Shown here piece after piece: positions 40,720-48,775 of a stretch of 64,000 nucleotides of DNA. The translations under genes were made by a program, and so were the position numbers. Source of the DNA: Paludibacteraceae bacterium (GTDB lineage: Bacteria; Bacteroidota; Bacteroidia; Bacteroidales; Paludibacteraceae); NCBI GenBank assembly GCA_024399955.1, contig JAKSNH010000001.1, forward strand, positions 62,001 to 126,000, given 5' to 3'. The notes below the pieces were generated by a model that saw only the letters and a list, made by a program, of their open reading frames with translations, was not told the origin of the DNA and made no database searches. Positions within the stretch are counted from its first letter, which is position 1; each line of letters begins with the position of its first letter.

Positions 40720-41065
40720 GATGAGATAATAATTTTCTTTGCTTGTGAATTCCGCCAAGCAGGGTACAATAAAAAAGCGTGGAATCCTTACCATTGCCAT
40801 TCTGTAACCGAGGTCCTCGCATGACCCACCTAATAGAATGACAACGTAGAATCTCACGCTGGAATATACGAACTAAAAGGCATACCAAGATGGTACAACC
40901 AATTAAGGGATATTCCCCATGAGCATCTACATCTGTCTTATCCTTGATTAGGTAAAAAAACTTGCGAGGTTTCAGTTACCAAGAACAAGCGTCAGTAAAC
41001 GCCTTTTATTATGTCTGAACCCCACCCCGTAAAGAGACATAATCCCCTCCAGCGTGGAATCCGAT

Positions 41066-41154
41066 TGCAAAATTACAAAGAAAATTTGGAATTTGCAAGA
41101 AAAAATAAAAAAATATGCACAAAAATTTGCACATATCAAAAAAAAACAGTACTT
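41066..41154. repeat. 89-bp intergenic repeat (copy 1)
   Basis: Nearly identical to 42173-42260. Both begin TGCAAAATTACAAAGAAAAT and contain AAATATGCACAAAAATTTGC. The sequence includes promoter-like boxes on both strands. In copy 1 the upstream CAGTTTTGCGG segment is absent. Confidence 0.75.
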
Positions 41155-41293
41155 TTGCAGCAAGATTTAAGAACGTAGCTCTGTTGACTGTTCGAGTAGT
41201 GCAGAAGTCCCCGCCCACGAAGGTCTATCCGTTGAGAAACTACAACTACGCATTCTTGGGGCAAAAAAAAGTAGGTTACGCCATGTGACCTAC

Positions 41294-41758
41294 TTATTTT
41301 TTTGTTTGTATTGCGTGACAAAAATCAGTGTATAATAAATCGTCCACATCTAAGTGAGTAATACAATACTGGACTTTTTCTTTATTACTTCGTTTAATTC
41401 CTACAATCATTTTTATTGCTCCAATACCCACACATTGATATCCCATCACAATCATCTTCTCAAATTGATTTTGATTTCGAGAACGAATCTTAGTTCTAAC
41501 AACCGCTACTTTTTGGGCATTCGTGAGAATCGCATCTAACTGCAAGACCGCTAATGTACTTAAATAGGTTTTTGCAGCATGTTCTGCCGTTTCAATAATA
41601 GATATTTGTCGAATATTGATGTAGTCTTTGAGCGAAAGATTATATTTCCGTTGAGTAGGGTTGGCTAATTTCCACTGCTTGTAAAATTGATAGATTACCT
41701 GTTCACGAGCCTTTACCTCTTCATTAGTATTCCCCTGAGGTATAATGATATTTTCCAT
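41294..41758 (-). CDS. 154-aa helical protein, unknown
   Basis: Starts MENIIIPQGNTNEEVKAR and contains KYNLSLKDYINIRQISIIETAEHAAKTYLSTLAVLQL. It ends with CITHLDVDDLLYTDFCHAIQ. The all-helical pattern resembles small hypothetical proteins of Bacteroidetes mobile elements. No motif identifies its function. Confidence 0.6.
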   Translation of the reverse strand: MENIIIPQGNTNEEVKAREQVIYQFYKQWKLANPTQRKYNLSLKDYINIRQISIIETAEHAAKTYLSTLAVLQLDAILTNAQKVAVVRTKIRSRNQNQFEKMIVMGYQCVGIGAIKMIVGIKRSNKEKVQYCITHLDVDDLLYTDFCHAIQTKK

Positions 41759-41798
41759 CTCTTATGTCTGATTTGTGATTGATGTACAACGCGGCATC

Positions 41799-41847
41799 TT
41801 ATATGTCATGCATCGCCTTTACGATGCCGGTTAATCATAGGCTGGGT
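41799..41847. repeat. 49-bp repeat after an antitoxin-like gene (copy 1)
   Basis: Identical to 46751-46799. It contains the hairpin GCATCG-ccttta-CGATGC and ends TAGGCTGGGT. Both copies lie downstream of an orphan antitoxin-like gene on the leftward strand. Confidence 0.75.
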
Positions 41848-41927
41848 GTGAGTTTAATATAATAATTATTTAATTTGATAAATTCTTATTGAAAAGATAA
41901 TTAGGTGTGACTTGCAATGTGTACATA

Positions 41928-42140
41928 CTATCCAATCTCCTTGATTAAATCATCTAAAGAGGCATAGGTATATACTTTGCCCGATTTTTCTTCTTCCAAC
42001 GATCTCTCCAATGGAGTCATAGGACGAACCTCAAAATTAAAACCAAATGCTTTTACAATGGCTTTGAAACGTTTTGCTTCAACACGAGGGACATTAATAG
42101 TAAAACAATCATAAGTTGGTACCATAGTGGATGTTTGCAT
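41928..42140 (-). CDS. orphan antitoxin-like protein
   Basis: 70 residues: VPTYDCFTINVPRVEAKRFKAIVKAFGF, then EEEKSGKVYTYASLDDLIKEIG. A short strand-helix N-terminus with an acidic flexible C-terminus is typical of RelE/ParE-system antitoxins. No toxin gene follows; instead a 49-bp repeat begins 81 bp downstream. Confidence 0.5.
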   Translation of the reverse strand: MQTSTMVPTYDCFTINVPRVEAKRFKAIVKAFGFNFEVRPMTPLERSLEEEKSGKVYTYASLDDLIKEIG

Positions 42141-42172
42141 ACTCTTTCCTCCTTGTTTTTTCAGTTTTGCGG

Positions 42173-42260
42173 TGCAAAATTACAAAGAAAATTTGAAATT
42201 TGCAAGAAAAAATAAAAAAATATGCACAAAAATTTGCACATATCAAAAAAAACCGTACTT
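42173..42260 (-). repeat. 88-bp intergenic repeat (copy 2), promoter of the antitoxin-like gene
   Basis: Second copy of 41066-41154. Read leftward it provides CTTG and TAATTTTG (plus 42175-42182) at 20-bp spacing upstream of the 41928 gene, so it probably works as its promoter. Confidence 0.65.
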
Positions 42261-42386
42261 GAGTAAATAATGATTGTTTGAAAGTGTCGAGTTTTCAACA
42301 AATCAAGTTGGGCTTACAACGCTATATTTTACTGCTACTGCAGTAGTATGTCTGCTGTTTTTGCAAAACAGCCAAAGTATATTTAA

Positions 42387-42701
42387 TCAACAATCACCAT
42401 ACGTTATCAACTTCTGAGCGATGATGTGATACACATACACATCTCTACCCGATATTGTATAAATAATGGCTACATTTTTATAATTCAACCGTCTAATCGG
42501 CAAACCATCATTGTACAACGGAGCATCAGGTTGTATTGGTAGAACAGATGCATGCTCCTCAAGCCACTGCAAATGCTCCATTAAGCCTTCGTAATATCGC
42601 TTGGCAGTTAATGGGGAGTGCAATTCTTCACGAATATACTGCACAATAGAGACGATATCCCGCTCCGCAGTATTAGTTACTAATATACGAAAACGTGCCA
42701 T
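42387..42701 (-). CDS. RelE/ParE-family toxin
   Basis: 104 residues. ARFRILVTNTAERDIVSIVQYIREEL, SPLTAKRYYEGLMEHLQWLEE, and the C-terminal core LPIRRLNYKNVAIIYTISGRDVYVYHIIAQKLI are the ParE/RelE fold. The start overlaps the antitoxin stop (TAATG). Depending on subfamily it would cleave mRNA at the ribosome or inhibit gyrase; sequence alone does not decide. Confidence 0.85.
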   Translation of the reverse strand: MARFRILVTNTAERDIVSIVQYIREELHSPLTAKRYYEGLMEHLQWLEEHASVLPIQPDAPLYNDGLPIRRLNYKNVAIIYTISGRDVYVYHIIAQKLITYGDC

Positions 42702-42874
42702 TATTCAGCCTCACGAATATCGTTCAAACCAAATACTTGCCCTATCGCATGTGCCAATTTATCTCCATACGCTTCCAACGAACAAGCATTAATCGCACTA
42801 TTATCATTTGTAACGTTTCTTTTCAACATCGGCATTCTTATCACAGATTCCCTTTCAGATGTTATTGTTGCCAT
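42701..42874 (-). CDS. antitoxin of the RelE/ParE pair
   Basis: 57 residues, ATG at 42874, TAA at 42701-42703. MATITSERESVIRMPMLKR is followed by NACSLEAYGDKLAHAIGQVFGLNDIREAE. Position and 1-bp TAATG overlap with the toxin define the role. A 32-bp sequence (42892-42923), shared with two other antitoxin-like genes, carries its promoter. Confidence 0.7.
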   Translation of the reverse strand: MATITSERESVIRMPMLKRNVTNDNSAINACSLEAYGDKLAHAIGQVFGLNDIREAE

Positions 42875-43037
42875 AATAGTAGTTATTTAGATTGTTTTTT
42901 CAGTTTTGCGGTGCAAAATTACAGAAAAAAAATGACCTGTGCAAATTATTTTACATTTTTGTGGCAATTTGTTTTACAGTTTTGTGGTAATTCATTTTGC
43001 ATTCCTGTCCAACGGTGAGAAAGGATTAGAGAAAAAA

Positions 43038-43070
43038 GCGAGGCAGAGAACAAATTGTTTTCTGTCTCGC
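43038..43070 (-). terminator. terminator of the MreB-like gene
   Basis: Same hairpin as 39414-39446 with one changed base. On the leftward strand it is followed by TTTTTTCTC, so it should terminate transcription from the gene at 43122. Confidence 0.65.
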
Positions 43071-43121
43071 AAGAATTTCAGTTGGGTTTAATGCAGAACC
43101 CAACACGAAAGTAAATGGTAT

Positions 43122-43739
43122 CTATACCCAATAGCATGGAATATTAATTGCATCCTCAAAATGTTGAGCCATACCACGTAAAGATGTGCCGTCTCCAGTG
43201 AATTGTATACCATATTCATAGATATTTGCCTTCACATTTGCCTTCATTGAATCAATAATCCGTGTAAGAATGCAACCGAATTTTTCTATGTCGGAATAAA
43301 GACAATTGGCGATATCCTCATACGAGAGAGGTATCCTCATAGGAAGAGAGGTTGATTTATTGAGACCAACAACAACACATCGAACAGGAGGATTTTTCTG
43401 CATGGGATGAGCAGAGCACATGGCATCCAAAATGCGTTTAGCAATGGATTCGTCTATACGCACATTATGCTGCTGCTTCAAGTACACAATAACATTCTGA
43501 AGAAAGGTTTCATAAGTAATAGACATAGAGTGATGAGATAAAATAGAGCCACTCTTTATGACCAAAATATCGGTAATGTGGTACCCCATGTTTACAACCA
43601 TAAAGGCACAGTCGCTCCGCACATTTAGACCATTTTTGATGGCAGAAGCCATATACTTGTTCAACGCGAGTTTGCCATGGCTAATCACGGTAATAGAGCA
43701 GCCAACATGGTTCGCAAAATCTTTTAAGGCTTGTATCAT
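43122..43739 (-). CDS. divergent MreB-like protein lacking the N-terminal part
   Basis: 205 residues that align with about residues 130-340 of MreB. FMVVNMGYHITDILVIKSGSI matches MVVDIGGGTTEVAVISLGGI, YLKQQHNVRIDESIAKRI matches YIRRKYNLLIGERTAEEI, IPLSYEDIANCL and YEYGIQFTGDGTSLRGM match the C-terminal motifs. The phosphate-1 region is missing, and the phosphate-2 loop DIGGGTT is changed to NMGYHIT, so ATP binding is unlikely. Either a decayed gene or a protein that interferes with MreB. Confidence 0.65.
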   Translation of the reverse strand: MIQALKDFANHVGCSITVISHGKLALNKYMASAIKNGLNVRSDCAFMVVNMGYHITDILVIKSGSILSHHSMSITYETFLQNVIVYLKQQHNVRIDESIAKRILDAMCSAHPMQKNPPVRCVVVGLNKSTSLPMRIPLSYEDIANCLYSDIEKFGCILTRIIDSMKANVKANIYEYGIQFTGDGTSLRGMAQHFEDAINIPCYWV

Positions 43740-43762
43740 AATATGCGTATTTATAAGAATTA

Positions 43763-44281
43763 TTACGTTCGAAAAAGTATTTCGTTAGCTCGCTCTTTCC
43801 ATTGAACGTCAACATACTTCTCGAAATAACGATCTCGTCTCCAACTGGTTTCATTGAAGGACAACTGAGAAACGAACTCGAAATACTCCTTGAGGTAAAA
43901 TTCCTGTTCTTCATACGATGCCGATAGATAGAGTTCTTTCCAATCCAGATGGGCTTTCATTTCGGAGATAAACTTCGGAGTCCAAGCGGTATACTTTGTT
44001 TTGACATCCCAATGCCAATACAAGGCAAATGGACGGATAATGTCCGGACAACGAAGAGCGAATGCATCATTCTTAGAGAGTTCTTCCCAGTCCAGTTTGT
44101 CTGCAAATTTACGAAGCAGAGATTCTGTCCATAACACTTTTGCATTGGAAGAAATTTCTTCCCAATCTACTTGGTCTGCATACTTGGTAAGCAGTTCCTC
44201 TGTCCAACTCAGTTCGGAAGATAATTTCTTCCAAACTGCACGCTCACGTAGAGCATTAATTTGTTCTTTTGTCATACACAT
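43763..44281 (-). CDS. DW-repeat helical protein
   Basis: 172 residues (alternative ATG at 44275). A repeated unit is visible: LSWTEELLTKYADQVDWEEIS, LWTESLLRKFADKLDWEELS and a weaker AWTPKFISEMKAHLDWKELY. This repeat occurs in many Bacteroidetes hypothetical proteins. No enzyme motif; a protein-interaction role is likely. Confidence 0.65.
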   Translation of the reverse strand: MCMTKEQINALRERAVWKKLSSELSWTEELLTKYADQVDWEEISSNAKVLWTESLLRKFADKLDWEELSKNDAFALRCPDIIRPFALYWHWDVKTKYTAWTPKFISEMKAHLDWKELYLSASYEEQEFYLKEYFEFVSQLSFNETSWRRDRYFEKYVDVQWKERANEILFRT

Positions 44282-44300
44282 ACATATAAAAGGTTATAAT

Positions 44301-44358
44301 AAATGCAGCGTGACTCCTTTTTGAATCACGCTGCAAAATTACTATTTCTCACTGCCAA
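44301..44358. repeat. 58-bp hairpin repeat (copy 1)
   Basis: Near-identical to 44645-44702. It contains GCAGCGTGA...TCACGCTGC and ends TACTATTTCTCACTGCC. It lies between the DW-repeat gene and the 72-aa gene. Confidence 0.7.
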
Positions 44359-44400
44359 ATTATTGCAGTAGCATGAGAATTTTATCCAAATCTTTCATTT

Positions 44401-44619
44401 TTACGAAAGTTTCTCACTTTCCATGTATCCGGTGTTAGCATACTGCTCCGGATCGATGCCATACATACTTTCAAAGAGTTGTCTAATTTGAGGGATGTAC
44501 TTAGACTGTGCCAATGGGTTGGTGGGCGTTGGAGCCACCAACTCGACAAACATTCCTTCTTCCAATCGCAGGCCAACCTTGTTGACCTTGCGCTTTACAC
44601 TAATTTTCCAAAGTGCCAT
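44401..44619 (-). CDS. 72-aa protein, DUF6140-like
   Basis: MALWKISVKRKVNKVGLRLE, EGMFVELVAPTPTNP and IRQLFESMYGIDPEQYANTG follow the pattern of a small Bacteroidales family that I associate with DUF6140. Compact, beta then alpha. Flanked on both sides by the same 58-bp hairpin repeat, as if it were a cassette. Function unknown. Confidence 0.5.
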   Translation of the reverse strand: MALWKISVKRKVNKVGLRLEEGMFVELVAPTPTNPLAQSKYIPQIRQLFESMYGIDPEQYANTGYMESEKLS

Positions 44620-44644
44620 AATGATTATGATTTATTAGTTAAAC

Positions 44645-44702
44645 AAATGCAGCGCGACTCCTTTTTGAATCACGCTGCAAAATTACTATTTCTTACTGCC
44701 AA
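44645..44702. repeat. 58-bp hairpin repeat (copy 2)
   Basis: Second copy of 44301-44358, with one base changed in the stem (GCAGCGCGA). It ends next to the stop of the 44709 gene. Confidence 0.7.
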
Positions 44703-44708
44703 ATCGGT

Positions 44709-45656
44709 TCAGCAGGGAGAAGAAAATCCGTTATCTTGCATTATTTGTTTGAGTGCATGTTTGATAGCCTTTTTCCAAATCTTATAGTCCATGCCTTTTT
44801 CTTTATTTTTATTTTTGTCTCGATTCATACTACTGGGGTGCATAGTATGTAAAACAAAAGTATTGGTTTGGGGCAAATAATAGCAATTAAAATGACTTAT
44901 TAAGTTACTCTCTTGCTTCTTATTCAAGCCTTGTTTATTAGCAAAAATAGACCAGTCAAGTGAAAGCGATTCATAAGGCTGTACTTCGTTGCCCTTTTTT
45001 ATTAACCAGTCCAATGGCATTTTCCAATAAAACACTACCATAATTTGAGGGCAGGTGTATGGCAAAAGATGATGTGCAGAATTAAAGCATTCGCTGGCCT
45101 TGAAAACCTTTTGCCAATCATCCTTTGTCATCCTAACGTCATGAGGAGTTTGATCATACCTCTCGTATGCATTAACATTCCCCCAGATGAATGAGCGAAG
45201 CAAATCTGGTCTTTCTTTGATATCCTTTTCTTTTACACCATAGATACCTGCAAGTGTGCTATAAACATATCCCCAAAAGTTGTTTTTCTCATGCCATGGC
45301 AAAGCATAATTGTTAAGGAATCGAGATTCTTTATGATTGGGGTTAACCACACCCTCTATACCATCCGTATAAGATTTAATTTTTGCCAAAGATCCAGTTT
45401 GAAATTTTTCTATAAATTTAGAGAGGTCATGCCACCTTAGGGTTTCCATTCCATAGATAGCAACCCTTATAGGGGCAGTATAATAACCATTCCCAATGAT
45501 AGGCAAAAATGGCGCCGGGGCACAGTTGTGTTCGTTAAAAGGATAATTTTTTGCGATTTCAAGAACATTCTCATTTTCGCAAAATTGTTTAACAAGCGGA
45601 GTATATGTATCAAAATACTCTCTTGTAACAGCATCTCTATCTAAAATTTTACTCAT
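44709..45656 (-). CDS. possible uracil-DNA-glycosylase-fold protein
   Basis: 315 residues from ATG 45656. IRVAIYGMETLRWHD recalls the VGQETNGW-type motif 1, IMVVFYWKMPLDW a central strand, and FVLHTMHPSSMNRD the terminal His-Pro motif of UDG-superfamily proteins. FWGYVYSTLAGIYG and IWGNVNAYERYD also fit that order. A classical catalytic Asp is not obvious. It lies 7 bp downstream of a WYL regulator, an arrangement common for defence genes. Function is inferred. Confidence 0.4.
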   Translation of the reverse strand: MSKILDRDAVTREYFDTYTPLVKQFCENENVLEIAKNYPFNEHNCAPAPFLPIIGNGYYTAPIRVAIYGMETLRWHDLSKFIEKFQTGSLAKIKSYTDGIEGVVNPNHKESRFLNNYALPWHEKNNFWGYVYSTLAGIYGVKEKDIKERPDLLRSFIWGNVNAYERYDQTPHDVRMTKDDWQKVFKASECFNSAHHLLPYTCPQIMVVFYWKMPLDWLIKKGNEVQPYESLSLDWSIFANKQGLNKKQESNLISHFNCYYLPQTNTFVLHTMHPSSMNRDKNKNKEKGMDYKIWKKAIKHALKQIMQDNGFSSPC

Positions 45657-45663
45657 GTGTAAA

Positions 45664-46584
45664 TCATGCTTTATAAAGTTCCACAATCTCCTCGCTCTCC
45701 TTCTTCATTTCATCGGCGAGTTTCTTCGGCTCCAAGACTTGCACGGCAGAACCTTGGGCAAGGAGTTCCTGCTTGAACTCGTAGTTAGGGACGAGATAAT
45801 ACTTGAAGATCGAATACTCATCCGTGCGCTCGGTCTCCTCCTGCGAAGAGTGCAATGGCAGAGAACGGAAATAATTGGTTTGCCAGCTATTTACACGGAT
45901 AGTAATAAATTGGGGTCTCTTGCCAGCATCGCTGACACCAACAATCGGTGCGAAGAATTCTTCTGGATTGAAATCCACCGGCATTTTATACTGAACATCG
46001 GTAGTCTCTATATTATCGATGCGGTCGAGCGCATAGACAACCATACCGGGTTTCTCTGACTCGGCCAGCATGTACCAACGTTGACGATACACCTTTACGC
46101 AGTAAGGCTTGACCATAAAGGTAGAAGCATGATCTTTGTGGTAGCCGTGATAAGTCATCTTCAGCTGCACCTTATCACGCATAGCCTCAATAATGGTAGT
46201 GAGGAAACGTTGTCCAGAAGGAATCTTCTCAAACAAAATCTGATGTTTGAGATGGTGGCTCTCGTTAATGAGGTTGTTGACAGCAAAGGTATTGATGAGC
46301 CACTGACGAACGCCACCACGCTCCAAGTCCTCAGCATCCTCGATATAATAGGCGCCACCGAGTTTGCGGCTGCACTCAATGTTGATCTGAAAAAGATCCT
46401 GGATAGCCCATATCCAATTGTGGAAGGTGCGCTCGGGAATCGCATTCTCATGGAGTTCATTGAGGGAGTAGTTCTGCGCCCACTTGCGGTTGATTTCCGC
46501 ACGGGTGATATGTCCGGCAGTATAGATCGTATCCACGAGCCACACGTAGGAACGGAATAGTTGAGCTGATGATTGTTTTGCCAT
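45664..46584 (-). CDS. WYL-domain transcriptional regulator
   Basis: 306 residues from ATG 46584. The N-terminal winged helix (LVDTIYTAGHITRAEINRKW, IPERTFHNWIWAIQDLF) is followed by the WYL core (VKPYCVKVYRQRWYMLAESEK, VYALDRIDNIE) and a C-terminal domain (EEFFAPIVGVSD). Proteins such as BrxR and CapW with this layout repress phage-defence operons and respond to a nucleic-acid or nucleotide ligand. A TAACTTTG -7 box lies just upstream (leftward strand). Confidence 0.8.
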   Translation of the reverse strand: MAKQSSAQLFRSYVWLVDTIYTAGHITRAEINRKWAQNYSLNELHENAIPERTFHNWIWAIQDLFQINIECSRKLGGAYYIEDAEDLERGGVRQWLINTFAVNNLINESHHLKHQILFEKIPSGQRFLTTIIEAMRDKVQLKMTYHGYHKDHASTFMVKPYCVKVYRQRWYMLAESEKPGMVVYALDRIDNIETTDVQYKMPVDFNPEEFFAPIVGVSDAGKRPQFITIRVNSWQTNYFRSLPLHSSQEETERTDEYSIFKYYLVPNYEFKQELLAQGSAVQVLEPKKLADEMKKESEEIVELYKA

Positions 46585-46750
46585 AGTTGTAAATTGTGCT
46601 GCAAAGTTAATAATTTTTTTTGATGTTTCCAAGAAAAATCCTGAAATTTTCGGCAAAAGTAGTGATTTTTACTGCCAAATCATTGCAGTCAGAAGAATAT
46701 TTGCAAAAAACGTCTATCTATTTTGATGTAGATAGACGTTTAATCACGAT

Positions 46751-46799
46751 TTATATGTCATGCATCGCCTTTACGATGCCGGTTAATCATAGGCTGGGT
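46751..46799. repeat. 49-bp repeat after an antitoxin-like gene (copy 2)
   Basis: Exact copy of 41799-41847; 73 bp downstream of the stop of the 46872 gene on the leftward strand. Confidence 0.75.
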
Positions 46800-46871
46800 T
46801 AGTTTTGTTATTTATCGTTATAGTGTTCTTCTGTTTGAAGTATTAACACTGTAATCTCAGCATCATAAATG

Positions 46872-47132
46872 TCATAAACTATCAAAATAGCGATTCATAT
46901 CCTCCGGAGTACGGCAAATAATGGTTTCTCCGTTTTTATATTCACGACGTGCAAGATTTATCCTTCTTGACAAAGAAGGTGAAATACTATTTGCTGATGT
47001 TGTAGCACGGACAGCCGAAACACCCCTAATCATGCGAATTGCATGACGAATCTCTTTCATTAAAGAAGCATCCTCTATATTGACAATAAATTGAGGAGTT
47101 GAAATAGGTTGTACGGATAATGGTGTATTCAT
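46872..47132 (-). CDS. orphan antitoxin-like protein
   Basis: 86 residues: an N-terminal strand (PQFIVNIEDASLMKEIRHAI), a middle linker, then RRINLARREYKNGETIICRTPEDMNRYFDSL. Small size, a shared 32-bp upstream sequence (47139-47170) and the downstream 49-bp repeat link it to the antitoxin-like gene at 41928. No toxin partner is adjacent. Confidence 0.5.
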   Translation of the reverse strand: MNTPLSVQPISTPQFIVNIEDASLMKEIRHAIRMIRGVSAVRATTSANSISPSLSRRINLARREYKNGETIICRTPEDMNRYFDSL

Positions 47133-47303
47133 ATTTATTTGTTTTTTCAGTTTTGCGCTGCAAAATTACAGAAAAAAAATGATATTTGCAAATAATTGAA
47201 TAAAAATCAAACAAAAAATTTGTGCAGTCCAAATATTTGTATTACCTTTGCAGTATGACCAAATAACCTCTTTAGGTCAAAGAAAATAGATTAAATGTAA
47301 ATG

Positions 47304-47475
47304 CTATCGGAAAAATCTGTGGTAAACCGCAAAAATTTCCGCTAAATACACCTTATAATTCAAAAAAACAGCACTTCTATCGGAAAAATCTGTGGCAAAC
47401 CACAAAAATTTCCGATAAATGCTTGCATAATTCAAAAAAAAGCAGTACTTTTGCGGAAAAATTTGTGAAAAACCT
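47304..47475 (+). repeat. 73-bp tandem repeat (about 2.3 copies) carrying the ATPase promoter
   Basis: CTATCGGAAAAATCTGTGG begins at 47304 and 47377, and a variant (TTTGCGGAAAAATTTGTG) at about 47450, each 73 bp apart. Each full unit contains an inverted repeat CGGAAA...TTTCCG. The last unit includes TACTTTTG (47446-47453), the -7 box for the following gene. Confidence 0.7.
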
Positions 47476-47495
47476 AAAATAATTCCATTAAAGAT

Positions 47496-48752
47496 ATGAT
47501 TTTTGAACGTACATCTTATCTGCAAAAGTTAGTCCAAGCCCAAGGGAATGGCATGATTAAGATCGTAACCGGCATTCGCCGTTGCGGAAAATCGTTTCTT
47601 CTTTTTAATATCTTTCGCCAATATCTCATTCAGCATGGTATTAATGAACAGCACCTTGTATGTTTGAGCATGGATGATATGCGCAATGAGAAATTACGAA
47701 ACCCCAAGCGTCTGTTAGAGTACTTGGATGCACATATCATCAACGATGGCACTAAGACTTTTGTAATCATCGACGAGGTGCAGTTTGTCAAGAATTTTGT
47801 AGATGTACTTTTAAGTCTGACGCACATGCCGAATGTAGAAGCGTATGTGTCCGGAAGTAACAGTAGATTCCTTAGTAGCGATGTTGTCACCGAATTCCGA
47901 GGGCGTGGTTGGGAGATTCGTATCCATCCTCTCAGTTTTGCGGAATACTATGGGGCGTTGGGCGGAGACATTTCCAACGCTTATCTCACTTATTTGCGAT
48001 ACGGAGGTCTGCCTCAGGTGGCGTTGATTGAAGATATTGAAGGCAAAAAGAATTTTTTACAAAGTATATTTGAAACAACTTATTTACGCGATGTGATTGA
48101 GCGGAATCACCTGCGTAACCCAGATGGTATGAAGGAGCTGATTCGGATATTGGCATCTGCTATTGGTGCAAGTACCAATCCGTCTCGTATTGCTAAAACA
48201 TTCAAGTCCGTGGCACAAATGGATATTAAATCAGAAACCATCAATGCTTATATCAATCATTTGCAAGATGCATTTATTATCAATGAGGCTTTACGTTATG
48301 ATGTAAAAGGGCGTAAATATATTGGCACTGAAACAAAATACTATTTTGAGGACCTTGGCATACGAAACATGTTGCTTAACTATAGACAGGAAGACGAGAA
48401 AAGCCACCTTATGGAAAATGCCATCTATAATGAGTTACGGCGACGTGGAGCCACTGTAGATGTGGGTATGGTGGAAATATGGGGAAAAGATAATCAAGAG
48501 CAAAATATTCGCAAGCAAACGGAGATTGATTTTGTAGTGAACAAGATGCCTCAAAAAATATATATCCAATCTGCATTAGAACTATCTTCTCGTGCCAAGA
48601 CAGCACAAGAGCAACGACCTTTGATAAATGTGAATGATAATTTCAAAAAGGTAATTATCGTTGGAGAACAATGCCTACCGTGGATAAATGAGGATGGTGT
48701 TCAGATTATCAGCGTTTACGATTTTTTAATGGGAAATGATGATATAGTATGA
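47496..48752 (+). CDS. DUF4143-domain AAA+ ATPase, copy 1
   Basis: 418 residues. Walker A GIRRCGKS, Walker B FVIIDEVQ, sensor SGSNSRFL, FRGRGWEIRIHPLSFAEY, RYGGLPQV, then the DUF4143 C-terminal domain (YYFEDLGIRNMLLNYR, MENAIYNELRRRGATVDVG, EIDFVV). The last part resembles a PD-(D/E)xK nuclease-like fold. Function unknown; many Bacteroidetes genomes carry several copies. A close paralogue is at 62105. Confidence 0.85.
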   Translation: MIFERTSYLQKLVQAQGNGMIKIVTGIRRCGKSFLLFNIFRQYLIQHGINEQHLVCLSMDDMRNEKLRNPKRLLEYLDAHIINDGTKTFVIIDEVQFVKNFVDVLLSLTHMPNVEAYVSGSNSRFLSSDVVTEFRGRGWEIRIHPLSFAEYYGALGGDISNAYLTYLRYGGLPQVALIEDIEGKKNFLQSIFETTYLRDVIERNHLRNPDGMKELIRILASAIGASTNPSRIAKTFKSVAQMDIKSETINAYINHLQDAFIINEALRYDVKGRKYIGTETKYYFEDLGIRNMLLNYRQEDEKSHLMENAIYNELRRRGATVDVGMVEIWGKDNQEQNIRKQTEIDFVVNKMPQKIYIQSALELSSRAKTAQEQRPLINVNDNFKKVIIVGEQCLPWINEDGVQIISVYDFLMGNDDIV

Positions 48753-48763
48753 TAGTTTTATCG

Positions 48764-48771
48764 TACCTTTG
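48764..48771 (+). promoter_or_regulatory. leaderless promoter of the SDR gene
   Basis: TACCTTTG ends 4 bases before the ATG at 48776, so transcription should begin at or inside the start codon. It lies just after the end of the preceding ATPase gene. Confidence 0.65.
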
Positions 48772-48775
48772 CAGT

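Noticed and set aside
40855..41065. Possible small genes between the 79-aa gene and the 89-bp repeat
   Set aside because: Frames are short, overlap each other on both strands and have no motif.
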